Shown: positions 1 to 11,879 of the stretch, piece by piece
Numbering within the stretch: position 1 is the first letter of the stretch
How the letters are laid out: each line of letters opens with the position of its first letter
NCBI RefSeq assembly: GCF_040115645.1
Contig: NC_089576.1
Location: 1,426,001 to 1,490,000, forward strand
Origin: Euwallacea fornicatus
Taxonomy: Eukaryota > Arthropoda > Insecta > Coleoptera > Curculionidae
Length of the DNA stretch: 64,000 nucleotides
Reading direction: 5' to 3'
Program-made: the position numbers and the translations under genes
The notes under the pieces: generated by a model
Database searches by the model: none
The model's input: the letters and a program-made list of their open reading frames with translations, nothing else
Told to the model about the DNA's origin: nothing

Positions 1-5
1 ATTCT

Positions 6-1130
6 AATGTTGAAATGAGAGGTATGGTGTGCGTATACGCTCAAGAAAATTATAACGGACGTCAGGCTTGTCAACGTTATTTCGAAATGTACCCAAATCG
101 ACAACAACCAAATTTTAAAACGTTTAAATCGATTGGGTGAGACCGGCTCATTTCAACATAAAAAAACCTTTGGACGCCCTAAAACGATTACACCAGAGCA
201 AGAAGAAGAAATTCTAGAAGACGTTGTTGATACCACAGAAATAAGTACAAAGCATATGGCGGCACGTGCAGGTGTAAGTCGAAAATCAGTAGTGCGAATT
301 TTTCATGAGGAGAAACTGCACCGGTGCAAAATGCCGGTGCAAAACGCCGGTGCAAAACGCCGGTGCAAAACGCCGGTGCAAAACGCCGGTGCAAAACGCC
401 GGTGCAAAACTTATGCGAAGTCGATCTTCAAGCGAGATTGCAATTTTGTAACTTCTTTCTTATGTGCCAGAATGAAGATCCGCTGTTTTTAAATAAGGTC
501 CTCTTTACGGATGAGGCAACTTTTACCCGTCGAGATATAATTAACCACCGTAACAAACATTCATGGGACACAGAAAACCCTCACCTAACTACTGAACGCC
601 ACTTTCAGCACGAATTTGAAATAAATGTTTGGTGCGGGATTACTGACAACTATTTCGTAGGACTCTATGTATTATCACCCAAATTGAATGGTCCTCTGAA
701 CTTGGAGTTCCTCCAAAACGACCTAGGGAACCTTCTTGATGATGTGTCTCTGAATTTAAGGCAAGTAATGTTTTTTATGCAAGATGGCGCAGCCGCACAC
801 TTTTCCCGTCCACTAAGAGATTTCTTAAGTACACGCTTTGCCAATCGTTGTATAGGACGTGGATTTGAAATACCCTGGCCCCCACGCAGACCCGACTTGA
901 ATCCTGTGGACTTTTGTATATAGGGTTACATGAAATTGTCGGGTTATCAAAATACAATAAATACACCCGAAAAATGATTAAACAAAATTCGAAATGCAGT
1001 CGCATTATTTCGGAATGAACAATTGCTATTTGAAATAGAGAGGTCGTTCTGTAAAAGAATTGCAAAATGCATCCAAGTAAATGGTGGACACGTCGGACAT
1101 TTATTGTTGCAGGAAGATATGTTTAATTTC
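6..1130 (+). pseudogene. DD41D mariner-type transposase, frameshifted pseudogene
   Basis: The encoded protein would cut and paste the element in the nucleus. Pieces in order: an N-terminal helix-turn-helix start (from base 6, 'VCVYAQENYNGRQACQRYF'), a frame change near 128, the rest of the HTH (133 to about 320, including 'VSRKSVVRIFHEEKLH'), a 13-bp tandem array, then the catalytic core. First Asp: 'VLFTDEATFTR' (about 500). Second: 'FMQDGAAAHF' (about 780). Third: 'RPDLNPVDF', 41 residues after the second. A TGG to TAG stop follows at about 920, and the C-terminus 'CIQVNGGHVGHLL' is still legible to 1130. All three catalytic Asp codons survive, but two frame changes and a stop kill it. The array separates DNA-binding and catalytic parts into different frames. 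Confidence 0.85.
321..410 (+). repeat. 13-bp tandem repeat, 7 copies, inside transposase
   Basis: The unit ccggtgcaaaacg repeats with exact 13-base spacing (starts 321, 334, 347, 360, 373, 386, 399). The first copy has a t instead of c near its end. It sits where the linker between the HTH and DDE domains would be. Seven copies add 91 bases, which is not a multiple of three, so the array shifts the frame. Confidence 0.95.
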
Positions 1131-1698
1131 TAATTTTTTGTTATTGTTAAAATATTCGTTTGGAGCTTAAATAAATATGTTAATAGAAGACCAACTGCGG
1201 AATTAAATTGTTTTCACATTGTCTTTGTGCTTTTTCAACGATACAAAAAAATTATGTTGTTACATGTCAACAAGTAGAAAAAATGGGGATTTAAGTTATT
1301 TAATTGAATTTCCCGAAAACCGTTGCTCCTAGCGACACCAATAAGGCACTAGGAAAGGCAGGGAAAGAAATTTGATTAGTCCAAAATGACATACACCGTG
1401 GCACGAAAAAGTTTAAATGGCTCCTAATTGTCGATTGCGGCACCCTCTAGAAGATGCACTGAAATCGTCGATGAATTTGAATTGATCATCTCCAAAAACC
1501 CCCATATAGGAAATTTCGTGAAATTAGCCCGAACTGTTCCAGAGATATTAAAGAAAATTTGATTTCATTTCTCAACTTTGGCACCCTGTATCTCACTTAC
1601 TGTCAACTTTTAGTATAACACAAATTTAGCGCAAATTGCACTATTTTTATGTCATAAATCCATCGTTGCTCTGTGTCCCGTTACTGAAGACTTGCCCT

Positions 1699-2639
1699 GT
1701 ATAAATTTAACTGCGAAATCCCAATATTGGGCCATTAGTCCGAAAGTCAGACTTTAAGAATATTCCTAGAGAATTGGGCGAGAATTGCCTCGTAGCACTA
1801 GTCAAAACTCCCGATGCTCATTCGGATATAATTGAAGAATTTTATCGGGTACTCTCTCTCGATCCCTCAGATACCTGATGAAATTGTCCCTTGAAAAGTC
1901 TTCGGCTTAAAACCGGATGGACCTAAAATCACCTTCGTTTCGATGTCTTTTTTCGTGCAATAAGAGGATGGACACACGGTATCTCAACAAAACTCTTGGC
2001 GGATTAACCAGTTCGGGCAACTGCTCGGTTGCCCGCATGCGGACGTGAAATTTTACCGGCAACTTTTTAATCGCCTCAAAATTTAATCATCAGCAACTCA
2101 AGTTGCTCGTGTGCAACGGCCCCATGTAAGTGTTTGATATTTCACAGGGTGAGTTTTCAAGTAGTTTCAAGATGAAAAGTTGTTATGAACATGTGGCCGA
2201 GCTCGTCTAATCTTCCAGATACGCGCTATGAAAGTTGAAAAAAAATAATAAAAAAAGTTCCTTGATATCGTTCGAGCTCTTTCAGTTAATTCCCCGAAGT
2301 CTTGCATGCGGGAGTTTACGGGTATGAGAAATTCGAACTTATCGACGGTTTAGTTGTGGCCTCTAGAGAGCGCCACATGCGACCAATGGGACACGTGATT
2401 TTCGCCCGATGCCTCCCCGAAAGGGGATTAATTAAAAAGTAGGCCGTGACACAGAAAAAAAAGAAGTTGACGTAAACTGACAGTTGTAAATTTAATCTAC
2501 AAGTTTGAAGAAAATTATTGTAATTGTTATTCACCAACTTTATTTTGCGGCAAATCAAATATTCAAAAAATTCAAAGTTCCCCCTGATTTCACGCATTAT
2601 GTTGAGTGTAAATATACACATTTTTTCCCTCGCTTTTAA
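1699..2639. other. No gene recognised
   Basis: AT-rich sequence without a convincing coding region. An open stretch on the minus strand (2316-2678) has no recognisable motif and runs into the transposon remnant to its right. Confidence 0.5.
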
Positions 2640-3186
2640 TCCGTTACAGAATTTGTATTGGTATTCATTTCGTTCCAAAATATTACAATGTAAAATGGTG
2701 AATAAATAATGTTAAATGTAATAGTCATAATATTAATAACGTTGACAAATGAATTAATAAAATATTTTAACATTTATTAAACATATAAAAATTGACGAAA
2801 TAAACTATTTACTATCAAATGACAACTCCCCTGTGGAAGCGGGTGATACTGCTAGGGACCGTTTCGATTTAAAAAAAGTTGCTATAACACAACACAAAAG
2901 AGTCATCATAATTTAAACATCCACTAGTGCGTTGCATATGGCGCCCTCTGTAAATTTGACGAAAATTTTAACAAATATACATTCGGCACTGCGGAAAATC
3001 CCAAAATATCAAATTTCATGGTTGTATTTTGATATTTGCGCGAACTATATATATTTTTTTTTTAGTTTGCTACACTGTATCTCAAAAACTAAACCGTTTT
3101 CAATATATAATTTATACAACATTTTCATCTTAAAAAAAGCTTCTATCGACTGTTAAAAACCTGCTACTATAAACTGGAACACCCTG
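2640..3186 (+). mobile_element. Right end of a DD41D element (copy A')
   Basis: Bases 2650-2790 repeat 5335-5470 in direct orientation (shared 'aataaataatgttaaatg'). Bases 2990-3186 repeat 5475-5680, ending in the same tip 'ggaacaccctg' followed by TA. This is therefore a second copy of the 3' part of element A, lacking any transposase. Its outer half (about 2820-3186) is also the inverted counterpart of 4402-4857, so this family has long terminal inverted repeats of roughly 370-450 bp. Confidence 0.8.
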
Positions 3187-3373
3187 TATAAGGATTTGTA
3201 TTTGAACTTTAGAAGCATATATAAGCGAAACTGTCCCTCATATGGAAAAAAACCTATTCATCTTTCTTGTAGTCAATTTCATTGGCTGCAACTGTAGTTC
3301 GTATGACTTTTTTCGTAAATGTAGTAGTTTCCGAGATATTCGCGTAGAACGGAATTTTTACGCAAAAAATATA

Positions 3374-4395
3374 CTGGGCGATTCGAGAGGGGGGCTCGCC
3401 CTTGTAACGTTTTTGTTTTTAAACTTAGAAAGTAGAAATTTGAAGGGAAGCTATATAAGAGAATAGAGCCGATTGATTGACATTAATGACGTTCATCCGG
3501 TTAAACCGTCACTTCCGGTGTTAGCGGAAATAACTTCAACTTTCGATTTTTAGACGTAATGCCCTATAAATTCTTAATGTTTTGAAATTTAGGCCATTTC
3601 AGTCTAAAAATATGTCATTAAAAAAATATATATATTTTGGGATGTCTTCACGTCGAGCTACTCCACTGAGGCATACGTATTAGGTATAATTCTAGACCAG
3701 AGTTGATGGGAAGAAATACGAATTTGTCGTTTTATCGAGTTTCTTTTATAAGCAATTTAAACAAAAACAGTTTTTCCCAGTTATTTTCCATTTGTCAAAT
3801 GGTAACATGGTAGCTCATTACGACTTTCTAAAAGACTATTTTTTCCTGAATACCAAACAGAACGTATGTCCATTTAAAAATTGACCGTGAGTTTAGTAAA
3901 AATATTCAAAATTAGAAAAAAATACTTTGGCAGTGAAGAAATGACAGAACAAAAGAATAAAATGTTTTTACTTGTAGAAATTGTGCACAATTGTGAAAAT
4001 GCAACCGAATTGAATTATAAAAAAATGCAAAATTATATTAAAAGTAAAAAAAAAAAAATTATATGCTGTTAGTACTTGGAGAATATCGTTCCATAATATA
4101 ATTTCCTGATGAGAGCAGATTTAGTTGCTTCGGACTTTTCCATCAAGATAATACGAGATATTAGTCTCAAAATAACATATTTTTAGACTAAAAATTACCA
4201 AAAAATAAAAATGTATAGGGCATTACGTTTTGACATTGAAAGCTGAAGTCATTTCCGGTTAAACCGGAAGTGCTAGATAAACGTCATTAATGTCAATCAA
4301 TCGGCTCTATTCTTATATAGCTTCCCTTCCAAATATCAACCTTCTAAGTTTAAAAACAAAAAAGTTATAAAGGCGAACCTGCTTAAATCACCCAG
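3374..4395. mobile_element. Palindromic non-autonomous transposon with ~250-bp inverted ends
   Basis: A 1022-bp element starts with ctgggcgatt and ends with aatcacccag, flanked by TA on both sides. The inverted arms (3374 to about 3622 and about 4172 to 4395) share long stretches, for example the 'gattgattgacattaatgacg' block and its complement, and 'gtctaaaaatatg' at their inner ends. The roughly 550-bp centre shows no transposase. The TA target and long inverted arms fit a mariner/Tc1-superfamily foldback or MITE mobilised by an enzyme encoded elsewhere. It is inserted between, or brought together with, inverted ends of element A. Confidence 0.8.
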
Positions 4396-4401
4396 TATAC
4401 A

Positions 4402-5680
4402 CAGGGTGTTCCAGTTTATAGTAGCAGGTCTTTAACAGTCGATAGAAGACCTTTTCTTAAGATGCAAATGTTATATAAATATATATTGAAAACTGCTCAG
4501 TTTTTGAGATACAGTACAACTTAACTTTTTTTTTCATTTCTTGCTTAATAATTCGTGCAAATATCAAAATACAGCCAAGAAATTTGACATTTTAGGATTG
4601 TTTGCAGTGCCGAATTCACATTTAAAATTTCCGTCAAATTTACAGAGGGCGCCATATGCAACGTACTAGTAAATGTTTAAATTACGATAACTTTTTTGTG
4701 CCTCCTCGTAGCAACTTGTTTTTAATCAAAATGGATTCCCCGTTTATTTTTTCCTAAAAAAGGTGCTCTCGTTACAAACTGCTAAAAATCACTGTTTTCG
4801 AGATATTTTGAATTTTGGTCCCTAGTAGTACGACCTGCTTCCACGGGGGAGTTATGATTAATGGTTATCATAATATGTTAGACAATGTTCCAGTAGGTTT
4901 TAGACAACTGCCTTGATTACTATTGGATGGTTGTCCGGCGCATTTTGAACGAAATATAGGAGCTTGGTTGAATACGAATTACCCGGGAAGATAGATAGGA
5001 CGTGGTGGTCCGGTTTTGTGGCCTCCACGTTCACCGGACCTCACGCCCTTGGACTTCTTCGCGTGGGGCTTTACAAAACAAAGAGTTTATGCTACTCTTC
5101 TGGCAAGTAGCAAAGACCTGAAATTACGGGTAAGCTTGTCGGCTTGTCAGGACATACAAGAAACCCATTTAATTGAAATACGAAGGTTTATTGAACGCCT
5201 TTGTTAACTTTGCATTCGACTAAACAGTTTTCACTTTGAACATTTACTTTAAATTAGAGCTAAATCAGTTTTAGATTAGTTAGAATATAATTACTTCTTT
5301 GTTTTGTATTAATTAACAATTAACAAGTGTTTGGTATTTATTTCTTTCCAAAATATTAAAATGTTAAATAGTAAATAAATAATGTTAAATGTTATAGTAA
5401 TAATATTAATAACGTTGATAAATGAATTTAAAAAATATTTTAACATTTATTAAACATATAAAAGTTGGTAAAATATCCCAAAAATCCCAAAATATCAAAT
5501 TTCATGGTTGTATCTTAATATTTGCGTGAATTATTAAAAAAAAATGAAAAAAGTCAAGTTTGCCATCCTGTATCTCAAAAACTGAGCCGTTTTCAATATA
5601 TATTTATATAACATGTTCATCGAAAGAGAAGATCTTCTATCGACTGTTAAAGACCTGCTACTATAAACTGGAACACCCTG
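4402..5680 (+). mobile_element. Mariner-like DD41D element A, internally deleted
   Basis: The left tip cagggtgttccagtttatag (4402) and the right tip, its complement ending 5680, are inverted; TA follows at 5681. About 200 bp of each end match as inverted repeats ('gtagcaggtctttaacagtc' on one side, its complement on the other). Only the C-terminal half of a transposase lies between them. Total length is 1279 bp. Its left arm is also inverted relative to copy A' at 2820-3186, and together with the palindrome between them this makes a 2-kb nested inverted structure. Confidence 0.85.
4878..5207 (+). pseudogene. DD41D transposase, C-terminal fragment (element A)
   Basis: Only the end of the catalytic core is left. 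It begins at about 'MLDNVPVGFRQLP', has a stop, then 'LLDGCPAHFERN' with the second catalytic Asp, another stop where a Trp is expected before 'IGRGG', and 'WPPRSPDLTPLDFFAWG' with the third Asp, 41 residues on. It closes with an open C-terminus to 5207. The HTH region and the first catalytic Asp are deleted; the coding remnant follows directly after the long 5' non-coding arm (ending about 4857). It cannot make an active enzyme. Confidence 0.8.
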
Positions 5681-5752
5681 TATATATGATATAATATAAA
5701 TATAGAAATGATAATGTCTAAAATGCAAAATTCACGAGTAAAACCTCTAGGT

Positions 5753-7163
5753 GTAGAATTAAATGGTTTTCAATCAGGACTAAGTAATACTGAACTGATA
5801 ATTAATTTGAAGTTTTCTTGTATTATAATGAAATGAAATCCTAAAATTTTCCGCACAATATTAATAATTTTTTATACGTAACATGGGTTCGTTATTTTCC
5901 ATGCAAGCGTACAACGTTCACGTTCTTAATCTACATTGATAATAGTTTCCTTAGAAGTTGCACGACACTCAGTAATAATTTGCTGTCTTAACTTTTCCAT
6001 TGTTTCTAGTTGGATTATTGAACACTAGAGATTTCAAGTGCCCCCACAAAACGAAATCCAAAGGCGTAAAATCAGGAGACCCAGGGGGCCATTCCGTCGC
6101 TCTTCTCCTTCCAATTTAGCTTGCGGGATAATTGTTATCCAACCACCACCTAATGAGTAGAACAAAATTTGACGGTGCCCCATCTTGTTAAAATCTTAGT
6201 AAATTTCTGTCTAGTGGTAATTCGCCATTTTCGTCCTGCTGATTCCCTGGTTCATGGATTGATATTAATGGTTCAATAGCATTTTCTCGAAGATCACGGT
6301 GGATTTCGTCATTCAAATTACCGCCAATTAACAAAGGCCCTATGATATCACTTTCAAGTATCCTGGTCCAAATATTCAGCCTGTGCGGATATTGAGTGCT
6401 TCTTTTTCTCATAACATTTAGCAGTAGTCGAGGATGGATGGTAATCAAAGGTTACATCATTTCGCAATATTCAATTCATCGGTCGGGATCACCTTCGTTC
6501 AATCACTGATGAAATTGAATTTTGTATGGATGAAATATGTGTAATTTTAGAACTTTTCGCACCGATGGTGTTGATAGTCCAGTTAGCACAGATGCCTGAA
6601 GGATAGACAATGATGGATTTTGGGCAAATTGTCCGAGACCTTCGATTTGGGTAAGCTCATCTAATATTCTAGGTTGATTCCTATTTTTCTTGGCCAAAGA
6701 ATCGGTTTCTTTAAATTTCTGTATTAATTTTCTGACGTAGGAAGGATTAATGTTTGTTCCAGGGCGTCGCTGGCGAAGTATTTCTGCGGTTCTTAATGGC
6801 AACATTCCTCAACATCACTGATAAAAAAAGATTTCAACCGTTCGGTAATTGAATGAACCGCGTTTCGATTGAAAATTTGCGAGAAGAGCACGAAGTGAAA
6901 TTCAGATAATGAACAGGATTCGACGATTCCCTCGGTAGAAAAACATTCATAAATATCCATGAAAACACCTCATTTTTTACATTTAACATTTTTATTTATT
7001 TTTTGATAACAATGTGCGTCGAGAGCACGAATATAACGAATAAATATTATAAAAAATTGTTAATGTTCGCCGGCAAAACTTAAATTTTGATTTAATTTCG
7101 AAAAAGTTTGAATTAATTATCAGTCATATCACATTTTCCCGATTGAAAACCATTTAATTCTAC
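5753..7163 (-). mobile_element. Mariner-like DD41D element B
   Basis: The inverted ends are gtagaattaaatggttttc (5753) and its complement ending about 7163. They extend inward about 60 bp with an 'aattaattatcag' block shared by both. The enclosed transposase is on the minus strand. Element length is about 1.41 kb. The target duplication is not clear, so the outermost few bases are uncertain. Confidence 0.8.
5935..6805 (-). pseudogene. DD41D transposase pseudogene (element B)
   Basis: Reading on the minus strand from 6805, the HTH part is intact: 'MLPLRTAEILRQRRPGTNI', 'SYVRKLIQKFKETDSL', and 'LSTPSVRKVLKLHIFHPYK'. Stops follow. The block that should hold the first catalytic Asp (an 'FTDEATF' type motif) is missing; the remnant jumps to 'RLNIWTRILESDIIGPLLI'. 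A stop precedes 'QDGAPSNF' (second Asp), then 'WPPGSPDFTPLDFVLWG' (third Asp) with the 41-residue spacing. Several stops and the deletion make it dead. It is clearly diverged from elements 1, A and C, so it is a separate lineage. Confidence 0.85.
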
Positions 7164-7477
7164 GCAGACGCGTCTTACTCATTGATTTTGATATTTAGGT
7201 ATTATCTGATACATCTCAGGGTGGAATCCCAGAAAGTTTGGTCCCGTTGAATATCTTACGTAAAATGCTTTCCGACGATATGTCGCAAGAATGCCTGCGT
7301 CATAAAAAAAAAATGACTTGGGGTGCCTTTGTGCATTTAGCAAAGAGTAGTGAGTTCCTCATGCCCTCAATGATCCTCCATCATATGATGGTAGGAGTGT
7401 TATTGGATTTTTCCGTTGAGGGCATAATTTTCAAGATATTCCTCATTCATACTTTTAAAAAATCCACGCTGCATGGA
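7164..7477. other. Short spacer, nothing recognised
   Basis: About 300 bp between elements B and C1. An open stretch begins at 7238 and runs into C1, but it shows no motif I recognise. Confidence 0.5.
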
Positions 7478-9202
7478 GCGCTTTTGAAGAAGTATTGCAA
7501 TACGTTGATAATTGTCACAGACCCGATATCTCAAAATTGCTCAAAGATGTTAAATTTTATTTGAAAAAAGACATTTAACGCATTATTTTCGACGTTCAAA
7601 ATTTTCACCCTTACTCAGCTACCCCTATTAATTATTTGCTTTCAAATGGAACGTTACGCAGTGTAGGATATCAAATGGAAGGTAATTCGATGAAAGATGC
7701 AACGGTGCACTCAGAACTGAAATGGGAAAAATTGAATATTTTAAGCGAAAAAATGGCTTTAGAACGTATAAATTCGAAATGGTCTTCAATATAAAAAAAA
7801 ATTTTTGGATACAAAATATTTTGGTTTTTATAGAGTGCGTTAATAGCTGAATTCAGTTGTTCGACGTCAGCAAGAGTTAGAATATTAACAAAAACTTACG
7901 AAGGGGTGTGTCTCATTGAATGAGAAACATTCAGGCCGATCTATTAATGGAAATGTAGTTTGTCGAATTAACAAAAAATTCCAAGAAACTGAAAGTGTGA
8001 AAGCTGCTCCAAAATGGGGAAGACATTGGACAGCAACTGGTGGCGATGAAGCATTAGACGTTCATTTATCGGTCGATAAAAACTCTATGCAGCCCACCAC
8101 CAAACTTGCCGATGAATTTAACAAATCTGGAAAATCAGTAGGTAATCTTTTACAACAAGAAAAATTGAATCCATAAAAAGCTGCCCTTGCCCAAGAGTCA
8201 ACGCCTGAAGATTTTGATCGCGGGATGGAATTCTGTTAATTTATACATGAAAAAGACATTCAGAAAAATAGGTGCTTTTCTAGAATTCTATTTCCTGGCG
8301 AAGCAACGTTTTGCTGAAATGGTTCAATTCATCGACATAATTGTCGCTATTCGTCTACCGACAATCGTCATTAGATCCAGCCTCTGCTTACACAACATCG
8401 CGAAAATCCAATGTATAGATTGGTGCAATCGGCGATCATCAATTTTTCATAGAGGGAAAGTTAACCGACGCATTATCATTGCACTTGTTGCGAAACGAAA
8501 TGGTTCCATCAATCTGCTCAATTTTTTATGAAAAAAAAAATGGGGAACGAGTAGCCGACAAAATAGGGTTGCAACAAGGTGGGGCACCACCACGCTATGC
8601 TGTGGTTCTGAGAGGGTATCTCGATTGGATTTTCGCTAGGAAATGGGTCAGTAGAGGGGGCACGGTAGAATGGCCGCCACGATCTCCAGATCTTAGGCCC
8701 CTAGACTTCTTTTTGTGGGGCAATTTAAAAGGTTCCGTTCACAAAAATTGACCATAAAATTAAGATGATTGACGTCTTAGAATTCGAACCGAAATAGAAT
8801 TGATAGCAGAAGCAACACTGGAAAATTGCAAAAAAAAAACAATTTGTGGAGCATTCATTGTAGAAATTTCAATTTTGTCTGATGTAACAGACAGTTACTT
8901 TAACTTGTATCTAATAACTCACTTTATATTTTAAAGAAGAAATTGTAGTTCCAATTTTAGTTTTGAGTATACCCTTGTATCCTCCATGGCATTACCTTTC
9001 CTTTGATATACGAGAATGGATACTTATCCATTTGCAAATAAAAAGTTAGTAGAGGCAACTGAATGGGGGTGAAAAATTTGAAGATCGAAAGCAATGCATT
9101 AAACCCTCGTTAAAAATAAAATAATACGTGTTTAAGCTTTTTTTTTTTATTTCAAATTTATGAAAGCTGTAAACGTTTTGTAATACTTTTTGCAAGTGCT
9201 GC
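7478..9202 (+). mobile_element. DD41D element C, copy 1 (plus strand)
   Basis: This is the first of three related copies (others at 11880 and 19508). The left end 'agcgcttttgaagaagtattgc' and the right end 'gcaatactt..gcaagtgct' type sequence are inverted. Subterminal blocks such as 'aaaattttcacccttactcagctacc' (about 7600) and 'agaggcaactgaatgggggtgaaaaat' (about 9055) are inverted counterparts about 200 bp from each tip. The outer bases are set by comparison among the three copies, not by a clear target duplication. Confidence 0.75.
7890..8900 (+). pseudogene. DD41D transposase pseudogene (element C1)
   Basis: The HTH part is open from 7916 to 8176 ('GRSINGNVVCRINKKFQET', 'KLADEFNKSGKSVGNLLQQ'). 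After that the frame breaks repeatedly. The first catalytic site reads 'RILFPGEATFC', with Gly where Asp is expected. The second reads 'LQQGGAPPRYAV', again Gly for Asp. The third, 'WPPRSPDLRPLDFFLWG', is intact and lies 41 residues after the second. Two of three catalytic residues are therefore gone in addition to the frameshifts. It runs on the plus strand, opposite to C2 and C3. Confidence 0.85.
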
Positions 9203-11879
9203 ATGTGCATGTGTTACCGTTTTTAGGGTAAACTAATTTTGATTGTAAAACCTAGTAAGAACCAATTTTTATTACGAACTTTGGTGATGTGTAATCTAGT
9301 AAGAGATTATAAAGGATGATAATTCGTAAAGCCTCGAGTAGGTGTCGAAATAAAAGAGGCATGCCTTGGATTCAATCTGGTATCTGACTGTTAACTATTT
9401 GTCAGGTGGTAAATAACGAATGGCTTAATAGACGCCTTACGGTTACAGTCCATTGCTTGCTACCAGATTTTTTTATGGTCACTCCTTAGTATAGAATCCA
9501 AAAATTCTTGACAGGATGATGAATATATTTTTATGGCATTTATTACATTTAAGCAAGATCTGCTCACTTTTACCAAAACGGTAGATGACATCTTCAATTG
9601 GTAATCGGAAGAGGGTTTACTTCTTTTTAATTCAAATGAGTTATAACGTAATTAAAATTAATTCCATAATAATAAATATAATAAAATAAAGAATGATATC
9701 GCTCGCTATATGGGTGTCATTTATTGCCCTTCTAGCTACAATAACTCTAATGCCTCACACACAAAGAGGGGCTGTTGTAGCGGTGGTACTGCACCCTACT
9801 CCCAGTTAAAGCGACTACTAAGGGATCGGACGAAAATCTTTGTTAACGTTTCGGAGTCGGGCAAATGTGTCATCGTCGTCAGACGCTAGGACATAAATTG
9901 TTATATAATGGAAAATTAGGGAAAATGAAGGAAACTGCATAAAAAATTACTAAGCTAATTTTTTTTGACATAATCTGGCTCAAACTTATAGAACACATTA
10001 ATAATCCTAACCGCACGTGCGGTTAACCAGCTTTAAAGCGCACTTGCATAGTAGGATTTTTACATCCGCCTATGGCGTATTTTCCCTCACACATTCTTCA
10101 AACTCAACGTGAATTTCGGATATGGAATGATCATTGGTTAACACAGGAAACCATAACAAAAACCGTCAACATTTTCTAATTTTTCTCCTCGCTTTTAATC
10201 ACAATAAATAATTCCCTTTAATTTCCGCAATCTTACTTAAACATTTAAAGCATTTAGGACTTAAATTGGAGCCCCATAAACCAGAAAAAGGGTTGACATT
10301 TAAAAGGCAAATTGTTCTTTAAATTTTTCTCTTTTTAAACCCGCCTTTCGCAAATCAGAATCTTTCTATGTTCCAACAAGAATATCGAGCTTCTACGCAA
10401 ACCGAATTAGGCATGCCTTTTGAAGCATGCTTCGTAGCATATTCTTTGATAAAAGGGAAGGATTTCTGCCTTCACATGAGTCTTTCTTTTATCAGCGACA
10501 TTTGCCTTGCTTTATTATTTACACAAAAATGGTGTCAAGCGCACCCGGGATAAATTCGGGAGTAACCGGAATGTAAAATTGGACTAGACCCTCGACAGCA
10601 ATCTGGATTTTATTACCCCTGTTACAGATTTACAGGGATGACCCGAGAATTCATTCATTTTATTGCTCCTATGACGTGCTCTTTATTTGACCAAAAATTT
10701 GGAATGATACAGAACAGTCCACAATTCTTGACAGAAAGACTAATTATTATTTTAGAGAATTCCCACGAATGTCAGCTATTTGTTGTAACCGGTCATGTCA
10801 GCAATGTACGCGAAATCAAAAGAAATACGGACAATGCCAGAAACGGACAATTGAATAAAACCACGTACATTGTTATAGGGGGTAGAGATTAGCAGAATTA
10901 CAACGAAACTCTGAGTTGCCTAGTCGCATCGTTAGCAGCAAAGGGCATTGTTCAAATAATTTTCTTGAACTTAACAAGTTCGAAACATATACTGTGAACA
11001 CGACTAAAGCAATTCGCAATGATAAACTATATTATAGTCGTCGAGTCAGTTTGTGCACGTAAGAGTTCATCGGTGTTTGGTGTCAAGTAAAGCTTGCTGA
11101 GTTGATGTAATGGATGCTTCTACTAAGAGACAAACATCCCGCAGGAGCTCTTCAGATTCATTCCAACAGGGTTTTACTTACGCCCGTGCTCACTTCGGAT
11201 GGTGCTTACTCTTTGGGCACATTGCCGCATGAGTGGGTTTATAGCCGAAGTTCTGCAAAACTATTTTTCTTAGAGTGGTTTAGGGACTTTTCCGAATTCT
11301 TTAACAAGCACGAGTTGCGGCAGTGCGCTATTGCCTCTTTCAATCAGTGAAAGCCCTCCTCCACCTTAGTGTCAAGAAAATCATGTCGAATACACCTGTC
11401 ATTCGTAGATGGCGCTAAGTAGAAATGTACATTTCCGCCATGGTGTATACACACTCATTGTTTTAATACGCGTTATAATACATGTTGTTTATTAGGTTGT
11501 TTTAATTAATAATCCTTTAAAATGAAACCAACAAAAGGTGCGGAATACACGACGCAATGGATTATAATGCGAAAACCCTCTCTGTTGGTGTTTGCTCGGC
11601 CTATATATGAGGGAAAACCCATTTTTTAAGCACTCAAGCCCTAATGCAATATGACACGCGCGCTGACGTGAAAAAATCGTGGGAGACACGGGGATTGCCA
11701 AAAGCGAAATATTGCGCTTTTACATCTTGCTATGACGCCCCTTTTTCGGGAAAAGAAAGATGACATTAAACTAGAAATGGGTACGGTCATGCAGTGGAAC
11801 CGAAGTGACTGAATTGACCTTTGTTTTGAGTCAACTTGTATATAGTTTGAAAACTGAGAATGGCAATTTTTTTATACAT
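9203..11879. other. No gene recognised
   Basis: About 2.7 kb without a supported gene. Short open stretches (10368-10553, 10638-10892, 11114-11350) have no motif, no start context and no splice-linked neighbours. Three copies of the dispersed word TTCTTGACA fall here (9505, 10725, and 11370 on the minus strand). Confidence 0.5.

Larger units (their letters stand above)
1..1698 (+). mobile_element. Mariner-like DD41D element 1, cut by window edge
   Basis: The window opens inside a decayed mariner-type transposon. Its transposase remnant runs to about 1130 and is followed by AT-rich non-coding sequence that contains a 'caccctgtatctc' stretch (about 1585) typical of the ends of related elements in this window. 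A probable right end is the 'ccctgta' at about 1691, which resembles the inverted-repeat tips of the other elements here. The left end and left inverted repeat lie outside the window, so the right boundary is an inference. Confidence 0.6.

Noticed and set aside
9790..9890. Hammerhead-ribozyme-like words (CTGACGA ... GAAAC ... CGTC) on the minus strand
   Set aside because: The bases next to the core that should pair in stems I and II do not pair, so only short conserved words are present.
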